Assembly (NCBI RefSeq): GCF_001613425.1
Contig: NZ_BDCI01000036.1
Location: 124,001-188,000 of the forward strand
Length of the DNA stretch: 64,000 nucleotides
Origin: Nocardia vulneris
GTDB taxonomy: Bacteria; Actinomycetota; Actinomycetes; Mycobacteriales; Mycobacteriaceae
Direction of reading: 5' to 3'
Every line of letters starts with the position of its first letter. Positions within the stretch are counted from its first letter, which is position 1. The translations under genes were made by a program, and so were the position numbers. This document shows positions 33,075 to 41,464 of the stretch, in pieces. The notes beneath the pieces were generated by a model. The model was given only the letters and a program-made list of their open reading frames with translations, was not told where the DNA came from and ran no database searches.

Positions 33075-33884
33075 TCAGGCGGTTCCGGGCTTCGGCGCGA
33101 CCGTTTCCCACGGGACGGAGAGCACACAATCGCGCATCCGCCGCCGGTAGACCCGCACCGGAAAGCCTTCTCGGCGTAGCGATTCGGCGGCGGCGCGCCA
33201 GCGCACCCGTGGACCGTACGGTGCCAGGGGCGCGGCGTGCGCCCACGCGCGGTCGGCCGCGGTGAGCAGAGCGTGGATCGGCTCGCCCGGAATATTGCGG
33301 TGGATCAACGCTTTCGGCAGGCGTTCGGCGATATCGGACGGCTGCTCGACGGTGAACGGATCCCACGCCAAGGTGAGCGAGCGCGGCCCGGAACGGTCCA
33401 GCAACACCCAGGCGCAGCGGCGGCCCAGCTCGTCACAGGTGCCGTCGACGAGCAGGCCGTCCGGCGCCAGACCGGAGCGGATGGTCGCCCACGCCTCGGG
33501 CACCGCCGCCTCCGGATACTGCCGCAGCACATTGAACGCCCGCACCAGAACCGGTCGCAGCCCGGCCAATTCGAACCCGCCGCGGGCGAAGGTGACGCCG
33601 TCGCGCCCGGGCACCACCCGCTCCGGATCGATCTCCAGCCCGACCACCCGGACATCCGGGCGCACCGTCCGCAACCGTGTCGCCAGCTCCAGCGTGGTCC
33701 ACGGGCTCGCCCCGTAGCCGAGATCGACCACCAGCGGATCAGGCGCCGCCAGCAGCCGGGTGGTGACCAGTTCGTCGTGCACCAGCCAGCGGTCGCTGCG
33801 GCGCAGCCGATTCACCCCGGTGGTGCCGCGGGTGATGGTGCCGAGCGGTTTGCTCAGCTGGTCGGGTGATTTTCGTCGAGCCAC
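33075..33884 (-). CDS. Class I SAM-dependent methyltransferase
   Basis: A 269-residue protein with a Rossmann-type methyltransferase core: motif I VVDLGYGASPWTTLEL (about 52-67) and the acidic loop VVGLEIDPERV (about 80-90). N-terminal GTTGVNRLRRSDRW and C-terminal RVYRRRMRDCVLS segments look lineage-specific. Substrate unknown. Its GTG start lies inside the last 31 bases of the upstream DUF2505 gene, so translation is probably coupled. It is convergent with the AbiEi-like gene. Confidence 0.75.
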   Translation of the reverse strand: MARRKSPDQLSKPLGTITRGTTGVNRLRRSDRWLVHDELVTTRLLAAPDPLVVDLGYGASPWTTLELATRLRTVRPDVRVVGLEIDPERVVPGRDGVTFARGGFELAGLRPVLVRAFNVLRQYPEAAVPEAWATIRSGLAPDGLLVDGTCDELGRRCAWVLLDRSGPRSLTLAWDPFTVEQPSDIAERLPKALIHRNIPGEPIHALLTAADRAWAHAAPLAPYGPRVRWRAAAESLRREGFPVRVYRRRMRDCVLSVPWETVAPKPGTA

Positions 33885-34375
33885 TGCACCGTGAATTCGG
33901 CCTCGGCGCGGAACAGATCCACCAGGTTCACCAGCATCAGCTGCTCCAGGCGCGGACCGACCATCGGAATGAACACCTTCGCCTCCGAGGAGAAGCGCAT
34001 GGTGCAGCCGGTATCGGTGGGAAACAGCCGGATGGTGCCGCCCAGGCTACCCGGCCCCGCCGGGATGCTGGCCGAGAACTTGCCGGTGATCTCCTCGTCG
34101 CCGAACGGACCCCAGCTCTCCTTGCGGGTGATCACCATGTCCTTGCGCATCACGGCCTGCGCGATCTCCGGCAGCATCTCGCGCGGCAGAATGTGGTGCA
34201 GCACGATGTCGATCCCGCTGTCACCGGCCTCGAGCGAGGCGACCTCGTTACCCGGCGAATACTTCAGCATCTCCGCCATCCGCGCGTCCCAATAGTCGCG
34301 GTTCGACAGCGCCGCATACAGCTCTTTGGTCGTGTGCAGCGGGTAGCGAGCGGAGTAATCCAGTCGACGGGCCAT
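33854..34375 (-). CDS. DUF2505 family protein, copy 1
   Basis: A 173-residue DUF2505 protein, predicted to adopt a START/SRPBCC-like lipid-binding fold. It opens MARRLDYSARYPLHTTKELYA, has the family motif EVASLEAGDSGIDIVLHHILP, and ends EFTVQWLDENHP. A paralogue lies upstream at 34754-35239. The ATG at 34375 fits the homologous N-terminus; the frame stays open upstream only because it reads through repeat DNA. Function is unknown; mycobacteria carry a related gene (Rv0481c) at this place. Confidence 0.8.
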   Translation of the reverse strand: MARRLDYSARYPLHTTKELYAALSNRDYWDARMAEMLKYSPGNEVASLEAGDSGIDIVLHHILPREMLPEIAQAVMRKDMVITRKESWGPFGDEEITGKFSASIPAGPGSLGGTIRLFPTDTGCTMRFSSEAKVFIPMVGPRLEQLMLVNLVDLFRAEAEFTVQWLDENHPTS

Positions 34376-34424
34376 GAGGGGACAGATTACTGGGTTGGAT
34401 TTGCGGCGCCTGCGGCGCCGCGTG

Positions 34425-34516
34425 GTTCGCGGCCCCTTGGTCGCGTATCTCAGCTGTCGAGACTCGCGCCTTCGGCGCATGCGCTTCGACAGCTGAGATA
34501 CGCGACGGCCGCGAAC
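34425..34516. repeat. Nested palindromic element, copy C
   Basis: Outer arms GTTCGCGGCC (34425-34434) and GGCCGCGAAC (34507-34516), perfect 21-nt inner arms (34440-34460 and 34486-34506), and a 25-nt loop (34461-34485) whose internal hairpin is GCGCC-TTC-GGCGC. The inner arms share their loop-proximal 13 bases with copy B but differ nearer the base, with matching changes in both arms. It lies in the 378-base gap between the two DUF2505 genes. Confidence 0.95.
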
Positions 34517-34650
34517 GGTCGCTCGTAAGGCTCGCTCCGTGGTGGTGCTGTCCGGCGGTGAGGGGGCGGTCGCTCGTAAGACTCGTTCCGTGGAGTGTTG
34601 TCTGGCGGTGAGGGGGCGGTCGCTCGGAAGGCTCGCTCCGTGGTGGGAGC
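34517..34650. repeat. About 50-bp tandem repeat next to palindrome C
   Basis: Units start at 34517, 34568 and 34618, each opening GGTCGCTCG(T/G)(A)AG and continuing CTCGCTCCGTGG, with GGCGGTGAGGGGGC closing the first two units; the third is partial. The opening segment is the same tail that follows palindromes A and B once. The rest of the gap to 34753 shows no gene. Confidence 0.8.
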
Positions 34651-34753
34651 GTTGGGGGGTCGAGGTTGCGCCGTCGATCCCACGCTCTTGTTCGGCCTCT
34701 TGTTCGGTGCGGACGGCCGCCAATGATCTTGCGGCCGTTGCGAACCGTGTCGA

Positions 34754-35239
34754 TCAGTGCGACGCGAGCCAGGTGTTGGTGAACTCTTCTTCGTTCTTCA
34801 GGACCTCGGTGAGGTGTTCGGCGATCGCGTTCTCGATCTTGCCGCCGAACAGCGGGATCTTGACCTCGATGGTGCCGTTGGCGGCGGCGGTGGCGCCCGC
34901 GCCGTCATCGACGAGGGTGATGGTGCCGCGCACCTCGGCGGGCGCGCCCTCGACGGTGGCCTGGAAGGTGGCGTTGTCACCGGTCCAGGTCTCGACGCGG
35001 GGGATGATCAGGTCGCCGGGGCGCACCGCGGTGATCGCGGCGGGCAGCAGTTCGGCGGCGATGGCCTGCACCAGGTGGATGCGGATCTGGTCGCCGTCGA
35101 CGGTCACCGAGTCGAGCCGGGCGTTCGGCCCGCCGACCTCGGCGACGCGGTCTTTCCAGTACTGGTCGTTCGCGAAGGCTGCGCGCACGGCGGCAGCGGG
35201 GTGCGAGTAGCGGGCCGTGTACGCCAGCGGTGTAGCCAT
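34754..35239 (-). CDS. DUF2505 family protein, copy 2
   Basis: A 161-residue DUF2505 protein (MATPLAYTARYSHPAAAVRAA at the start, roughly 1-21; NEEEFTNTWLASH at the end), paralogous to the gene at 33854-34375. A ligand-binding SRPBCC-like fold is expected; no catalytic residues are recognisable. It is divergent from murB with only 24 bases between the starts, so the two promoters must overlap. This arrangement next to murB is the mycobacterial Rv0481c-murB order. Confidence 0.85.
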   Translation of the reverse strand: MATPLAYTARYSHPAAAVRAAFANDQYWKDRVAEVGGPNARLDSVTVDGDQIRIHLVQAIAAELLPAAITAVRPGDLIIPRVETWTGDNATFQATVEGAPAEVRGTITLVDDGAGATAAANGTIEVKIPLFGGKIENAIAEHLTEVLKNEEEFTNTWLASH

Positions 35240-35263
35240 GGTCGGACACGCTACCGTCTGCCT

Positions 35264-36358
35264 GTGCGAACTTCACGTGTGGTGCCGTCGGATGTGCTGG
35301 CTGCCACGGGCGCTCGGATCCGCGCCGGGGTGCCGTTGGCGGAGCTGACCACGTTACGGGTCGGTGGTCCCGCCACGGTCGCCGAATGCCGCAGCACCGA
35401 CGTGCTGGTCGCGACGGTGCGCGCGCTCGACGCGGCGGGTGTGCCGGTGCTGCTGCTCGCGGGCGGCTCGAACCTGCTGATCAGCGACGCGGGCTTCGAC
35501 GGCGTGGTGGTGCGGGTCGCGACCGACGGCGTCGAACTGGGTGCGGACGGCGTGGTCGCCGAGGCGGGCGCGAACTGGGACGCGGTGGTGGCGGCGACGG
35601 TCGCGGCCGGCCTCGGCGGGCTCGAATGTCTGTCCGGCATCCCGGGTTCGGCGGGGGCGACCCCGGTGCAGAATGTCGGCGCCTACGGGGCCGAGGTGGC
35701 GCAGCTGCTGCGCCGGGTCCAGCTGCTGGATCGGGCGAGCGGCGCGATCCGCTGGGCCGCGCCCGGCGAACTCGGCTTCGGCTACCGCACCAGCGTGCTC
35801 AAACACCGTGACGACGCCGTGGTGCTCGCGGTCGATTTCGCGCTCGACCCGAAGGGTATGAGCGCGCCGCTGCGTTACGGCGAGCTGGCGACCCGGCTGG
35901 GCGCGGCCGACGGCGAGTCCCGCCCGGCGGCCGAGGTCCGCGACGCGGTGCTGGGTCTGCGTGCGGGGAAGGGCATGGTGCTCGATCCCGCGGATCACGA
36001 CACCTGGAGTGCCGGTTCCTTCTTCACCAATCCGGTGGTCGCCGCCGACCGGGTGCCCGCGGTGCGGGCCGCGATCGCGGCACATGTGGGTGAGGTCACG
36101 GTGCCGACTTATCCGGCGCCCGACGGCGTCAAGTTCTCCGCGGGCTGGCTCATCGAGCGAGCCGGGTTCGCGAAGGGGTTCCCGGGCTCCGGCGCACCGG
36201 CCCGGCTGTCCACGAAACACACGCTCGCGCTGACGAATCGGGGCGCGGCGACCGCTACGGATCTGGTGGAGCTGGCCCGGACCGTGCGCGACGGTGTGGC
36301 CGAACGGTTCGGCATCCGCCTGGAGCCGGAGCCGGTCACGGTGGGCCTCGCCCTGTGA
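35264..36358 (+). CDS. murB: UDP-N-acetylenolpyruvoylglucosamine reductase
   Basis: A 364-residue MurB (M. tuberculosis 369). It reduces enolpyruvyl-UDP-GlcNAc to UDP-MurNAc with FAD and NADPH in cytosolic peptidoglycan precursor synthesis. The FAD-binding motifs TTLRVGGPA, LAGGSNLLISD and SGIPGSAGATPVQNVGAYG are intact. The catalytic serine region is SAGSFFTNP, and the C-terminal Glu is in the region ending FGIRLEPEP. The GTG at 35264 gives the expected N-terminus. The next gene is an L,D-transpeptidase, so cell-wall functions cluster here. Confidence 0.96.
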   Translation: MRTSRVVPSDVLAATGARIRAGVPLAELTTLRVGGPATVAECRSTDVLVATVRALDAAGVPVLLLAGGSNLLISDAGFDGVVVRVATDGVELGADGVVAEAGANWDAVVAATVAAGLGGLECLSGIPGSAGATPVQNVGAYGAEVAQLLRRVQLLDRASGAIRWAAPGELGFGYRTSVLKHRDDAVVLAVDFALDPKGMSAPLRYGELATRLGAADGESRPAAEVRDAVLGLRAGKGMVLDPADHDTWSAGSFFTNPVVAADRVPAVRAAIAAHVGEVTVPTYPAPDGVKFSAGWLIERAGFAKGFPGSGAPARLSTKHTLALTNRGAATATDLVELARTVRDGVAERFGIRLEPEPVTVGLAL

Positions 36359-36426
36359 CGCGATGAAACGGACACCACACGCTTCGCTGGACAGTCGACC
36401 GAATCGGCCCGCGTAAATTCGAAGAA

Positions 36427-37659
36427 GTGAACAACCGTCCAGTGATCCGCAGACCGGTCGCCGCCGTGTCGGCCGTGCTGTTCGTCGTGGTCGCCCTGGT
36501 GGCCGGATGCACCGGCGACAACGGCGGCAGCAAGAACGCGGCGCGCGACCCCGGCCCGGTCGCCACAGTCGCCTTGGCGCCGGAGAACGACGCCAAGAGC
36601 GTCAACCCGACCGCGCCGGTCTCGGTCACCATCACCGACGGAACGATTGATCAGGTCGCGCTCACGAATGCGAGCGGCAAACAGGTCGCGGGCGAATTCT
36701 CGCCGGACAAGCGCAGCTACAAGATCACCGAGCCGCTCGGCTACGACGCGACCTACACCTGGTCGGGCACCGCGATCGGCACCGACCGCAAGCCGATCCC
36801 GATCGACGGCAAGTTCAGCACGCTCGCGCCGAAGAACACGGTCCCGGCGACCATCAACATCGCCGACAACCAGGAGGTCGGCATCGCCGCGCCGATCATC
36901 CTGCAGTTCAAGGCACCGGTGCAGAACAAGGCCGCGGTGGAGAAGGCGCTGAGCATCACCACCGATCCGCCCACCGAGGGCGCGTGGGCCTGGTTCCCCG
37001 ACGACAACGGTTCGCGCGTGCACTGGCGGCCGAAGGACTATTGGACGCCGGGCACCACGGTGCAGGTCTCGGCGAAGCTGTACGGGCTCGACCTCGGCGG
37101 CGGCAACTACGGCTACACCGACCTGACCACGGACTTCCGGATCGGTCGCAGCCAGATCGTGAAAGCCAACGCGCCGAGCCACCGCATGCAGGTGGTCCGC
37201 GACGGCAAGACCGTGTTCGATTTCGCGGTCAGCTACGGCGAGGGCAACGAGCCGCGCAACGTGACCCGTTCGGGTTTGCACGTGGTCACCGAGAAGTACG
37301 AAGACTTCATGATGTCGAATCCGCCGTTCTACACCAACGTGCGCGAACGCTGGGCGGTGCGCATCTCCAACAATGGCGAATTCATCCACGCCAACCCGGA
37401 ATCGCTGTCCGCGCAGGGGTCTTCGAACGTCACCAACGGCTGTATCAATCTCTCACCGGCCGACGCGCAGGCCTACTTCCCGACGGCGCTCTACGGCGAC
37501 CCGGTCGAGGTCACGGGCACCTCGATCCAGCTCTCCGCCGCCGACGGCGACCTCTACGACTGGACCATCGACTGGGCGACCTGGAAAACCATGTCCGCCC
37601 TGGACGGCTCCACCTCGGTCGTTTCGGCCACCCCGGTCGCGCCCGGCCCGCCCCGCTGA
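36427..37659 (+). CDS. Lipoprotein L,D-transpeptidase (LdtMt5/LprQ-like)
   Basis: A 410-residue lipoprotein. A signal peptide ends in the lipobox LVAGC (Cys28), followed by a disordered linker, two Ig-like domains (about 45-150 and 150-245) and a YkuD catalytic domain (about 245-375). It should make 3-3 cross-links in peptidoglycan. The catalytic motif reads TNGCINL: Cys339 is kept, but the usual SHGC histidine is Asn337; His321 is present upstream. I recall that the mycobacterial class-5 enzyme (Rv0483) is likewise atypical. It follows murB by 68 bases, matching mycobacterial order. GTG start; Shine-Dalgarno weak. Confidence 0.9.
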   Translation: MNNRPVIRRPVAAVSAVLFVVVALVAGCTGDNGGSKNAARDPGPVATVALAPENDAKSVNPTAPVSVTITDGTIDQVALTNASGKQVAGEFSPDKRSYKITEPLGYDATYTWSGTAIGTDRKPIPIDGKFSTLAPKNTVPATINIADNQEVGIAAPIILQFKAPVQNKAAVEKALSITTDPPTEGAWAWFPDDNGSRVHWRPKDYWTPGTTVQVSAKLYGLDLGGGNYGYTDLTTDFRIGRSQIVKANAPSHRMQVVRDGKTVFDFAVSYGEGNEPRNVTRSGLHVVTEKYEDFMMSNPPFYTNVRERWAVRISNNGEFIHANPESLSAQGSSNVTNGCINLSPADAQAYFPTALYGDPVEVTGTSIQLSAADGDLYDWTIDWATWKTMSALDGSTSVVSATPVAPGPPR

Positions 37660-37669
37660 CCGAACGCGG

Positions 37670-38125
37670 TCAGCGCCGCCCCGCGGTCTCGCCGTCGATC
37701 TCGGCCTCGACGGCGCGATCGGCCGCGCGCTGTTTGCGGACCTCGTCGTGGCGTTCGGCGAGCAGGTCGCGGATCTCGATGAGCAGCTCGGTCTCGGTGG
37801 GCTCGGCGGCCTTGGTGGTGCCGAACCGGTTCTTGATCGTCTTCATCGGCACCATCAGCACGAAGTAGAGCACCGCGGCGACGACGACGAAGTTGATGAA
37901 GGCCGTGATGATCGGGCCGATCTGAATGAACGTCGCGGGTTTGCTGGAGATCAACTGGACGCCTAGTCCCAGCTCATTCGTGCTGCCGAAAACGGCGAGC
38001 AGGGGGTTGATGACGCCCTTGGTCACCGAGGTGACCACCGTGGTGAACGCGGTGCCCATCACCACGGCGACGGCAAGGTCGATGACGTTCCCGCGCATCA
38101 GGAACTCTTTGAACCCCTTGAGCAT
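37670..38125 (-). CDS. mscL: Large-conductance mechanosensitive channel MscL
   Basis: A 151-residue MscL. The N-terminal amphipathic helix and TM1 (MLKGFKEFLMRGNVIDLAVAV and on) carry the conserved RGNVIDLAVAVVMGTAF gate. TM2 is about residues 70-95, and a charged cytoplasmic helix bundle follows (ETELLIEIRDLLAERHDEV). It opens under membrane tension to release solutes. M. tuberculosis MscL is 151 residues as well, though at another locus (Rv0985c, from memory). The stop is only ten bases from the convergent transpeptidase stop. Confidence 0.95.
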   Translation of the reverse strand: MLKGFKEFLMRGNVIDLAVAVVMGTAFTTVVTSVTKGVINPLLAVFGSTNELGLGVQLISSKPATFIQIGPIITAFINFVVVAAVLYFVLMVPMKTIKNRFGTTKAAEPTETELLIEIRDLLAERHDEVRKQRAADRAVEAEIDGETAGRR

Positions 38126-38260
38126 GAGGCGAACAACTCCGATCTGAGTGAGCTGGCAGTCGAAGTCCCGATGCTAACGGCAGCGCCCGACCGGCGTCGG
38201 CTGGGCAATTCCCCAGCGAACGCCGAACGCGCAGTGAGTTATTCGAATCGGCTATCGCGC

Positions 38261-38995
38261 TCAGTCGCGACGGGCGAAGCGCCCGGCGTCGGCCTGATCG
38301 CGCGGCTTGACGATGATCTGATCGAGGTTCACGTGCGACGGACGCGACGCGACGAAGCCGATGATCTCCGCGATGTCCTGCGCGACCAACGGGTCGATGC
38401 CCTGGTAGACCTTGGCCGCGCGGTCCGCGTCGCCGTCGAAGCGGACCAGGGAGAACTCGGTTTCCACTGCGCCGGGCGCGATTTCGGTGAGCCGCACCGG
38501 CCGGCCGAGCAGCTCACCGCGCAACGTGCGGTGCAGCACCGCCTGCGCGTGCTTGGCCGAGGTGTAACCCGAGCCGTTGTCGTAGGCGACGAACGCGGCC
38601 ACCGAGGTGATGGTGACGATGAGGCCGTCGCCGGAGGCGATCAGCTTGGGCAGCAGCGCCTTGGTCAGGCGCAGGGTGCCGAGCACGTTGGTCTCCCACA
38701 TCCAGCGCCAGTCGTCGAGATCGGCGTCGGCGACGGTGGCCAGCCCTTTGGCGCCGCCGGCGTTGTTGACCAGTACGTCGGCCCGCTCGATCGCATCGGT
38801 GAACGCCCGCACCGACTCGTCCGAGGTGACGTCGAGTTCCAGTGCGGTGCCGCCGATCTCGTCGGCGACCCGCTGCAGCCGGTCGAGCCTGCGGGCGCCG
38901 ACCACCACGTGGTAGCCCTGTTTCGCCAGTTCCCGGGCGGTGGCCTCGCCGATGCCCGAGCTGGCTCCGGTGACGACGGCGGTGCGGTTGCTCAT
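38261..38995 (-). CDS. Short-chain dehydrogenase/reductase (Rv0484c-like)
   Basis: A 244-residue classical SDR. The cofactor motif TGASSGIG is at 9-16, NNAGG at 77-81, the catalytic Ser near 131, and Tyr144-x-x-x-Lys148 in YTSAK. The segment RRLDRL after the second strand suggests NADP(H) preference. It resembles YdfG/serine-3-dehydrogenase-type SDRs; the substrate is unknown. It lies where Rv0484c is found in mycobacteria, divergent from the hydrolase at 39070. Confidence 0.9.
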   Translation of the reverse strand: MSNRTAVVTGASSGIGEATARELAKQGYHVVVGARRLDRLQRVADEIGGTALELDVTSDESVRAFTDAIERADVLVNNAGGAKGLATVADADLDDWRWMWETNVLGTLRLTKALLPKLIASGDGLIVTITSVAAFVAYDNGSGYTSAKHAQAVLHRTLRGELLGRPVRLTEIAPGAVETEFSLVRFDGDADRAAKVYQGIDPLVAQDIAEIIGFVASRPSHVNLDQIIVKPRDQADAGRFARRD

Positions 38996-39069
38996 GGGAT
39001 CCGATCCTAGGGGCCGGGCCGGAGACCGGCGCTGGGGCTGTAGTGGGGATCACCGTTAGCCTGAGCCGC

Positions 39070-39891
39070 ATGGCATTACGGGACGTGGTGAGCGCGGATG
39101 GCACGAATATCGTCTATCGGGTCAGCGGCCCCGCGGGCGCGCGGCCGCTGCTGCTCCTGCACGGCTGGTCGGCCAATCTGCTCTGCTGGGGCCGGGTCGC
39201 GGACGAGCTCGCGACGCGCTACCGGGTGATCGCCGTCGACCTGCGCGGGCACGGTTACTCCGACGCGCCGGCGGCCGGCTACGACGACCCGAAGAACTGG
39301 GCCGCCGATATCGCGGCCGTGCTGGCGGCCGAACACATCGACGCCGGCGCGATCCTGCTCGGCTGGTCCTACGGCGGCATCGTGCTCAGCGACTACCTCA
39401 CCGCGTACGGCACCGGCGCGCTCGCGGGCGCGATCTTCACCGGGTCCACGGCGAACCTCGGTCGTGGTGTGCCCGGCGCGGCGGTCGGTTCGGCCTTGCA
39501 AGCTGCGATGCCCGGCGTCTTCGAGGAGAGTGCGGGGCGCGCGGTGAAGGCGTTCGGCGCGTTCGGCAACGCGAACACCGGTCCGGGCGCGGACAAGGGC
39601 GCCGATGCCCAGCGGTTGTTCGGCGCGAGCCTGGCCACCGCGCCCGCGGTGCGCAAAGCGCTGTTCTATCGCACCGTCGACAACACCGAAACCCTACGGG
39701 CACTTGATATTCCGGTGTTGGTCCTGCACGGCACCGCGGACCCGGTGGTGCCGATCGAGAACGGCCGCTACATCGCCGATACGGTGCCCGACGCGTGCAC
39801 CTCGTACTGGGAGGGAGCCCAGCACGGCTTGTTCATCGAGGACCGGGCGCGCTTCGTGGCCGAGGTGAGTGGGTTCGTCGACGGGCTCTGA
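39070..39891 (+). CDS. Alpha/beta hydrolase
   Basis: A 273-residue alpha/beta hydrolase. HGW (31-33) forms the oxyanion hole, GWSYGG holds the nucleophile Ser100, the acid is in HGTADPVVP and the His in GAQHGLF. This is the haloperoxidase/esterase-like layout. The ATG at 39070 is preferred over one at 39043 on homology grounds. It lies just upstream of mshA (166-base gap), where mycobacteria have the ROK-type regulator Rv0485. Substrate unknown. Confidence 0.85.
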   Translation: MALRDVVSADGTNIVYRVSGPAGARPLLLLHGWSANLLCWGRVADELATRYRVIAVDLRGHGYSDAPAAGYDDPKNWAADIAAVLAAEHIDAGAILLGWSYGGIVLSDYLTAYGTGALAGAIFTGSTANLGRGVPGAAVGSALQAAMPGVFEESAGRAVKAFGAFGNANTGPGADKGADAQRLFGASLATAPAVRKALFYRTVDNTETLRALDIPVLVLHGTADPVVPIENGRYIADTVPDACTSYWEGAQHGLFIEDRARFVAEVSGFVDGL

Positions 39892-40057
39892 ATTCGTCGT
39901 GGGCCCGCCGTTTCCCCAGTTGGATCCGGTTTGTCCGGACCGTCCGGAGTCGTCGCAGGTAGGCGCGGCGCGGCAGTGTGAGCCGGTTCACCGGAGGCTT
40001 GTGATAGCTCTCACTTGGCGGGCTGAGGGCTCTGAGCGGGGGAATGCAACGTGCACT

Positions 40058-41464
40058 ATGGATAGTGTGAGTCAACGCCGCCTGGACCTACGGCCGAACC
40101 GTGTCGCCGTCTTGTCGGTGCATACCTCGCCGCTGGCGCAACCCGGTACCGGCGACGCGGGCGGCATGAACGTCTACGTGCTGCAGACCGCGTTGCAGCT
40201 GGCCCGGCGCGGCACCGAGGTGGAGATCTTCACCCGGGCCACCAGCTCCAATCTGCCACCCGTGCAAGAGGCCGGCCCCGGCGTGCTGGTGCGCAACGTG
40301 GTGGCGGGCCCGTTCGAGGGCCTCGACAAACGCGATCTGCCCACCCAGCTGTGCCCGTTCACCGCGGAGGTACTGCGGCAGGAGGCCAGGCATCAGCCCG
40401 GCTACTACGACCTCGTGCACTCGCACTACTGGCTGTCCGGCCAAGTCGGCTGGCTGGCCAGGGACCGCTGGCGGGTGCCGCTGGTGCACACCGCGCACAC
40501 CCTCGCGGCGGTGAAGAACGCCGCCCTCGCGGAGGGTGACTGTCCGGAGCCGCTGACCCGGGAGATCGGCGAGAAGCAGGTGATCGCCGAGGCGGATCGG
40601 CTGGTCGCCAACACCGACGACGAGGCGCGTCAGCTGGTCGAGCTGTACAGCGCCGAACCCGAGCGCATCGATGTCGTGCCCCCGGGCGCGGACCTGTCCC
40701 GGTATCGGCCCGGCGACAAGGCGGCCGCCCGGGCCGCGCTCGGCCTGGCCGCCGACGAGCAGATCGTCGCGTTCGTCGGGCGCATCCAACCGTTGAAGGC
40801 GCCCGACGTGCTGGTCCGCGCAGCCGCCGCGGTGTTGCGCGCCGGGCGGGCGCGCAACCTGCGGGTGCTCATCGTCGGCGGGCCCTCGGGCAGCGGTCTG
40901 GAGCGACCCGACGCGCTGATCGAACTCGCCGCGGCGCTCGGCATCGCCGATCGCGTCACCTTCCTGCCGCCGCAGCCGCCGGACCGGCTGGTGCTGGTCT
41001 ATCGGGCCGCGGATCTGGTCGCGGTGCCCAGCTACAACGAATCCTTCGGTCTGGTCGCGATCGAGGCGCAGGCCAGCGGTACCCCGGTGCTGGCCGCCGA
41101 CGTCGGCGGGCTCGGCACCGCCGTCCGCCACGGCGAGTCCGGGCTGCTCGTGTCCGGCCACCGCACCCCGGACTGGGCCGGCGCGCTCGGTTATCTGCTC
41201 GACGATCCCGAGCGGCTGCGCCGGATGAGCGCTCGCGCGGTCGAGCACGCCGCCAACTTCTCCTGGGAGCACACCGCCGCGGGCCTGCTGACCAGCTACT
41301 CCGCCGCGCTGCACGATTTCCGTGCGGAACGGGCCGCGCTGGGCGCGGGACGTCTCGTGCGTGACGACACCCGGGAACGGGTATCCGGTGAACGCATTAG
41401 CCTCGACTCCGGTCAGGCCAGATCGCGGGCGCTGTGGCGGCGCCGGACAGGAGCACGTCAGTGA
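40058..41464 (+). CDS. mshA: D-inositol-3-phosphate glycosyltransferase MshA
   Basis: A 468-residue retaining GT4 glycosyltransferase (mycobacterial MshA 480). It transfers GlcNAc from UDP-GlcNAc to 1-L-myo-inositol-1-phosphate, the first step of mycothiol synthesis. The acceptor site GDAGGMNVYV, the HSHYWLSG segment, and the donor-site E-x7-E block ESFGLVAIEAQASG are present. The ATG at 40058 is used; the frame is open upstream without homology, and GTG at 40067 is an alternative. The stop overlaps the YbjN gene by 4 bp. Confidence 0.96.
   Translation: MDSVSQRRLDLRPNRVAVLSVHTSPLAQPGTGDAGGMNVYVLQTALQLARRGTEVEIFTRATSSNLPPVQEAGPGVLVRNVVAGPFEGLDKRDLPTQLCPFTAEVLRQEARHQPGYYDLVHSHYWLSGQVGWLARDRWRVPLVHTAHTLAAVKNAALAEGDCPEPLTREIGEKQVIAEADRLVANTDDEARQLVELYSAEPERIDVVPPGADLSRYRPGDKAAARAALGLAADEQIVAFVGRIQPLKAPDVLVRAAAAVLRAGRARNLRVLIVGGPSGSGLERPDALIELAAALGIADRVTFLPPQPPDRLVLVYRAADLVAVPSYNESFGLVAIEAQASGTPVLAADVGGLGTAVRHGESGLLVSGHRTPDWAGALGYLLDDPERLRRMSARAVEHAANFSWEHTAAGLLTSYSAALHDFRAERAALGAGRLVRDDTRERVSGERISLDSGQARSRALWRRRTGARQ

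Noticed and set aside
32436..33884. Complete AbiE toxin-antitoxin system
   Set aside because: The neighbour is a SAM methyltransferase on the other strand, not an AbiEii nucleotidyltransferase.
34425..34650. CRISPR-like array
   Set aside because: Units are about 50 bp, contiguous, without unique spacers, and no cas genes are present.
34376..34723. N-terminal extension of the first DUF2505 protein
   Set aside because: The extra 116 residues translate the palindrome and tandem tail (repeated ERALRAT/APSPPD words) and are not protein-like.
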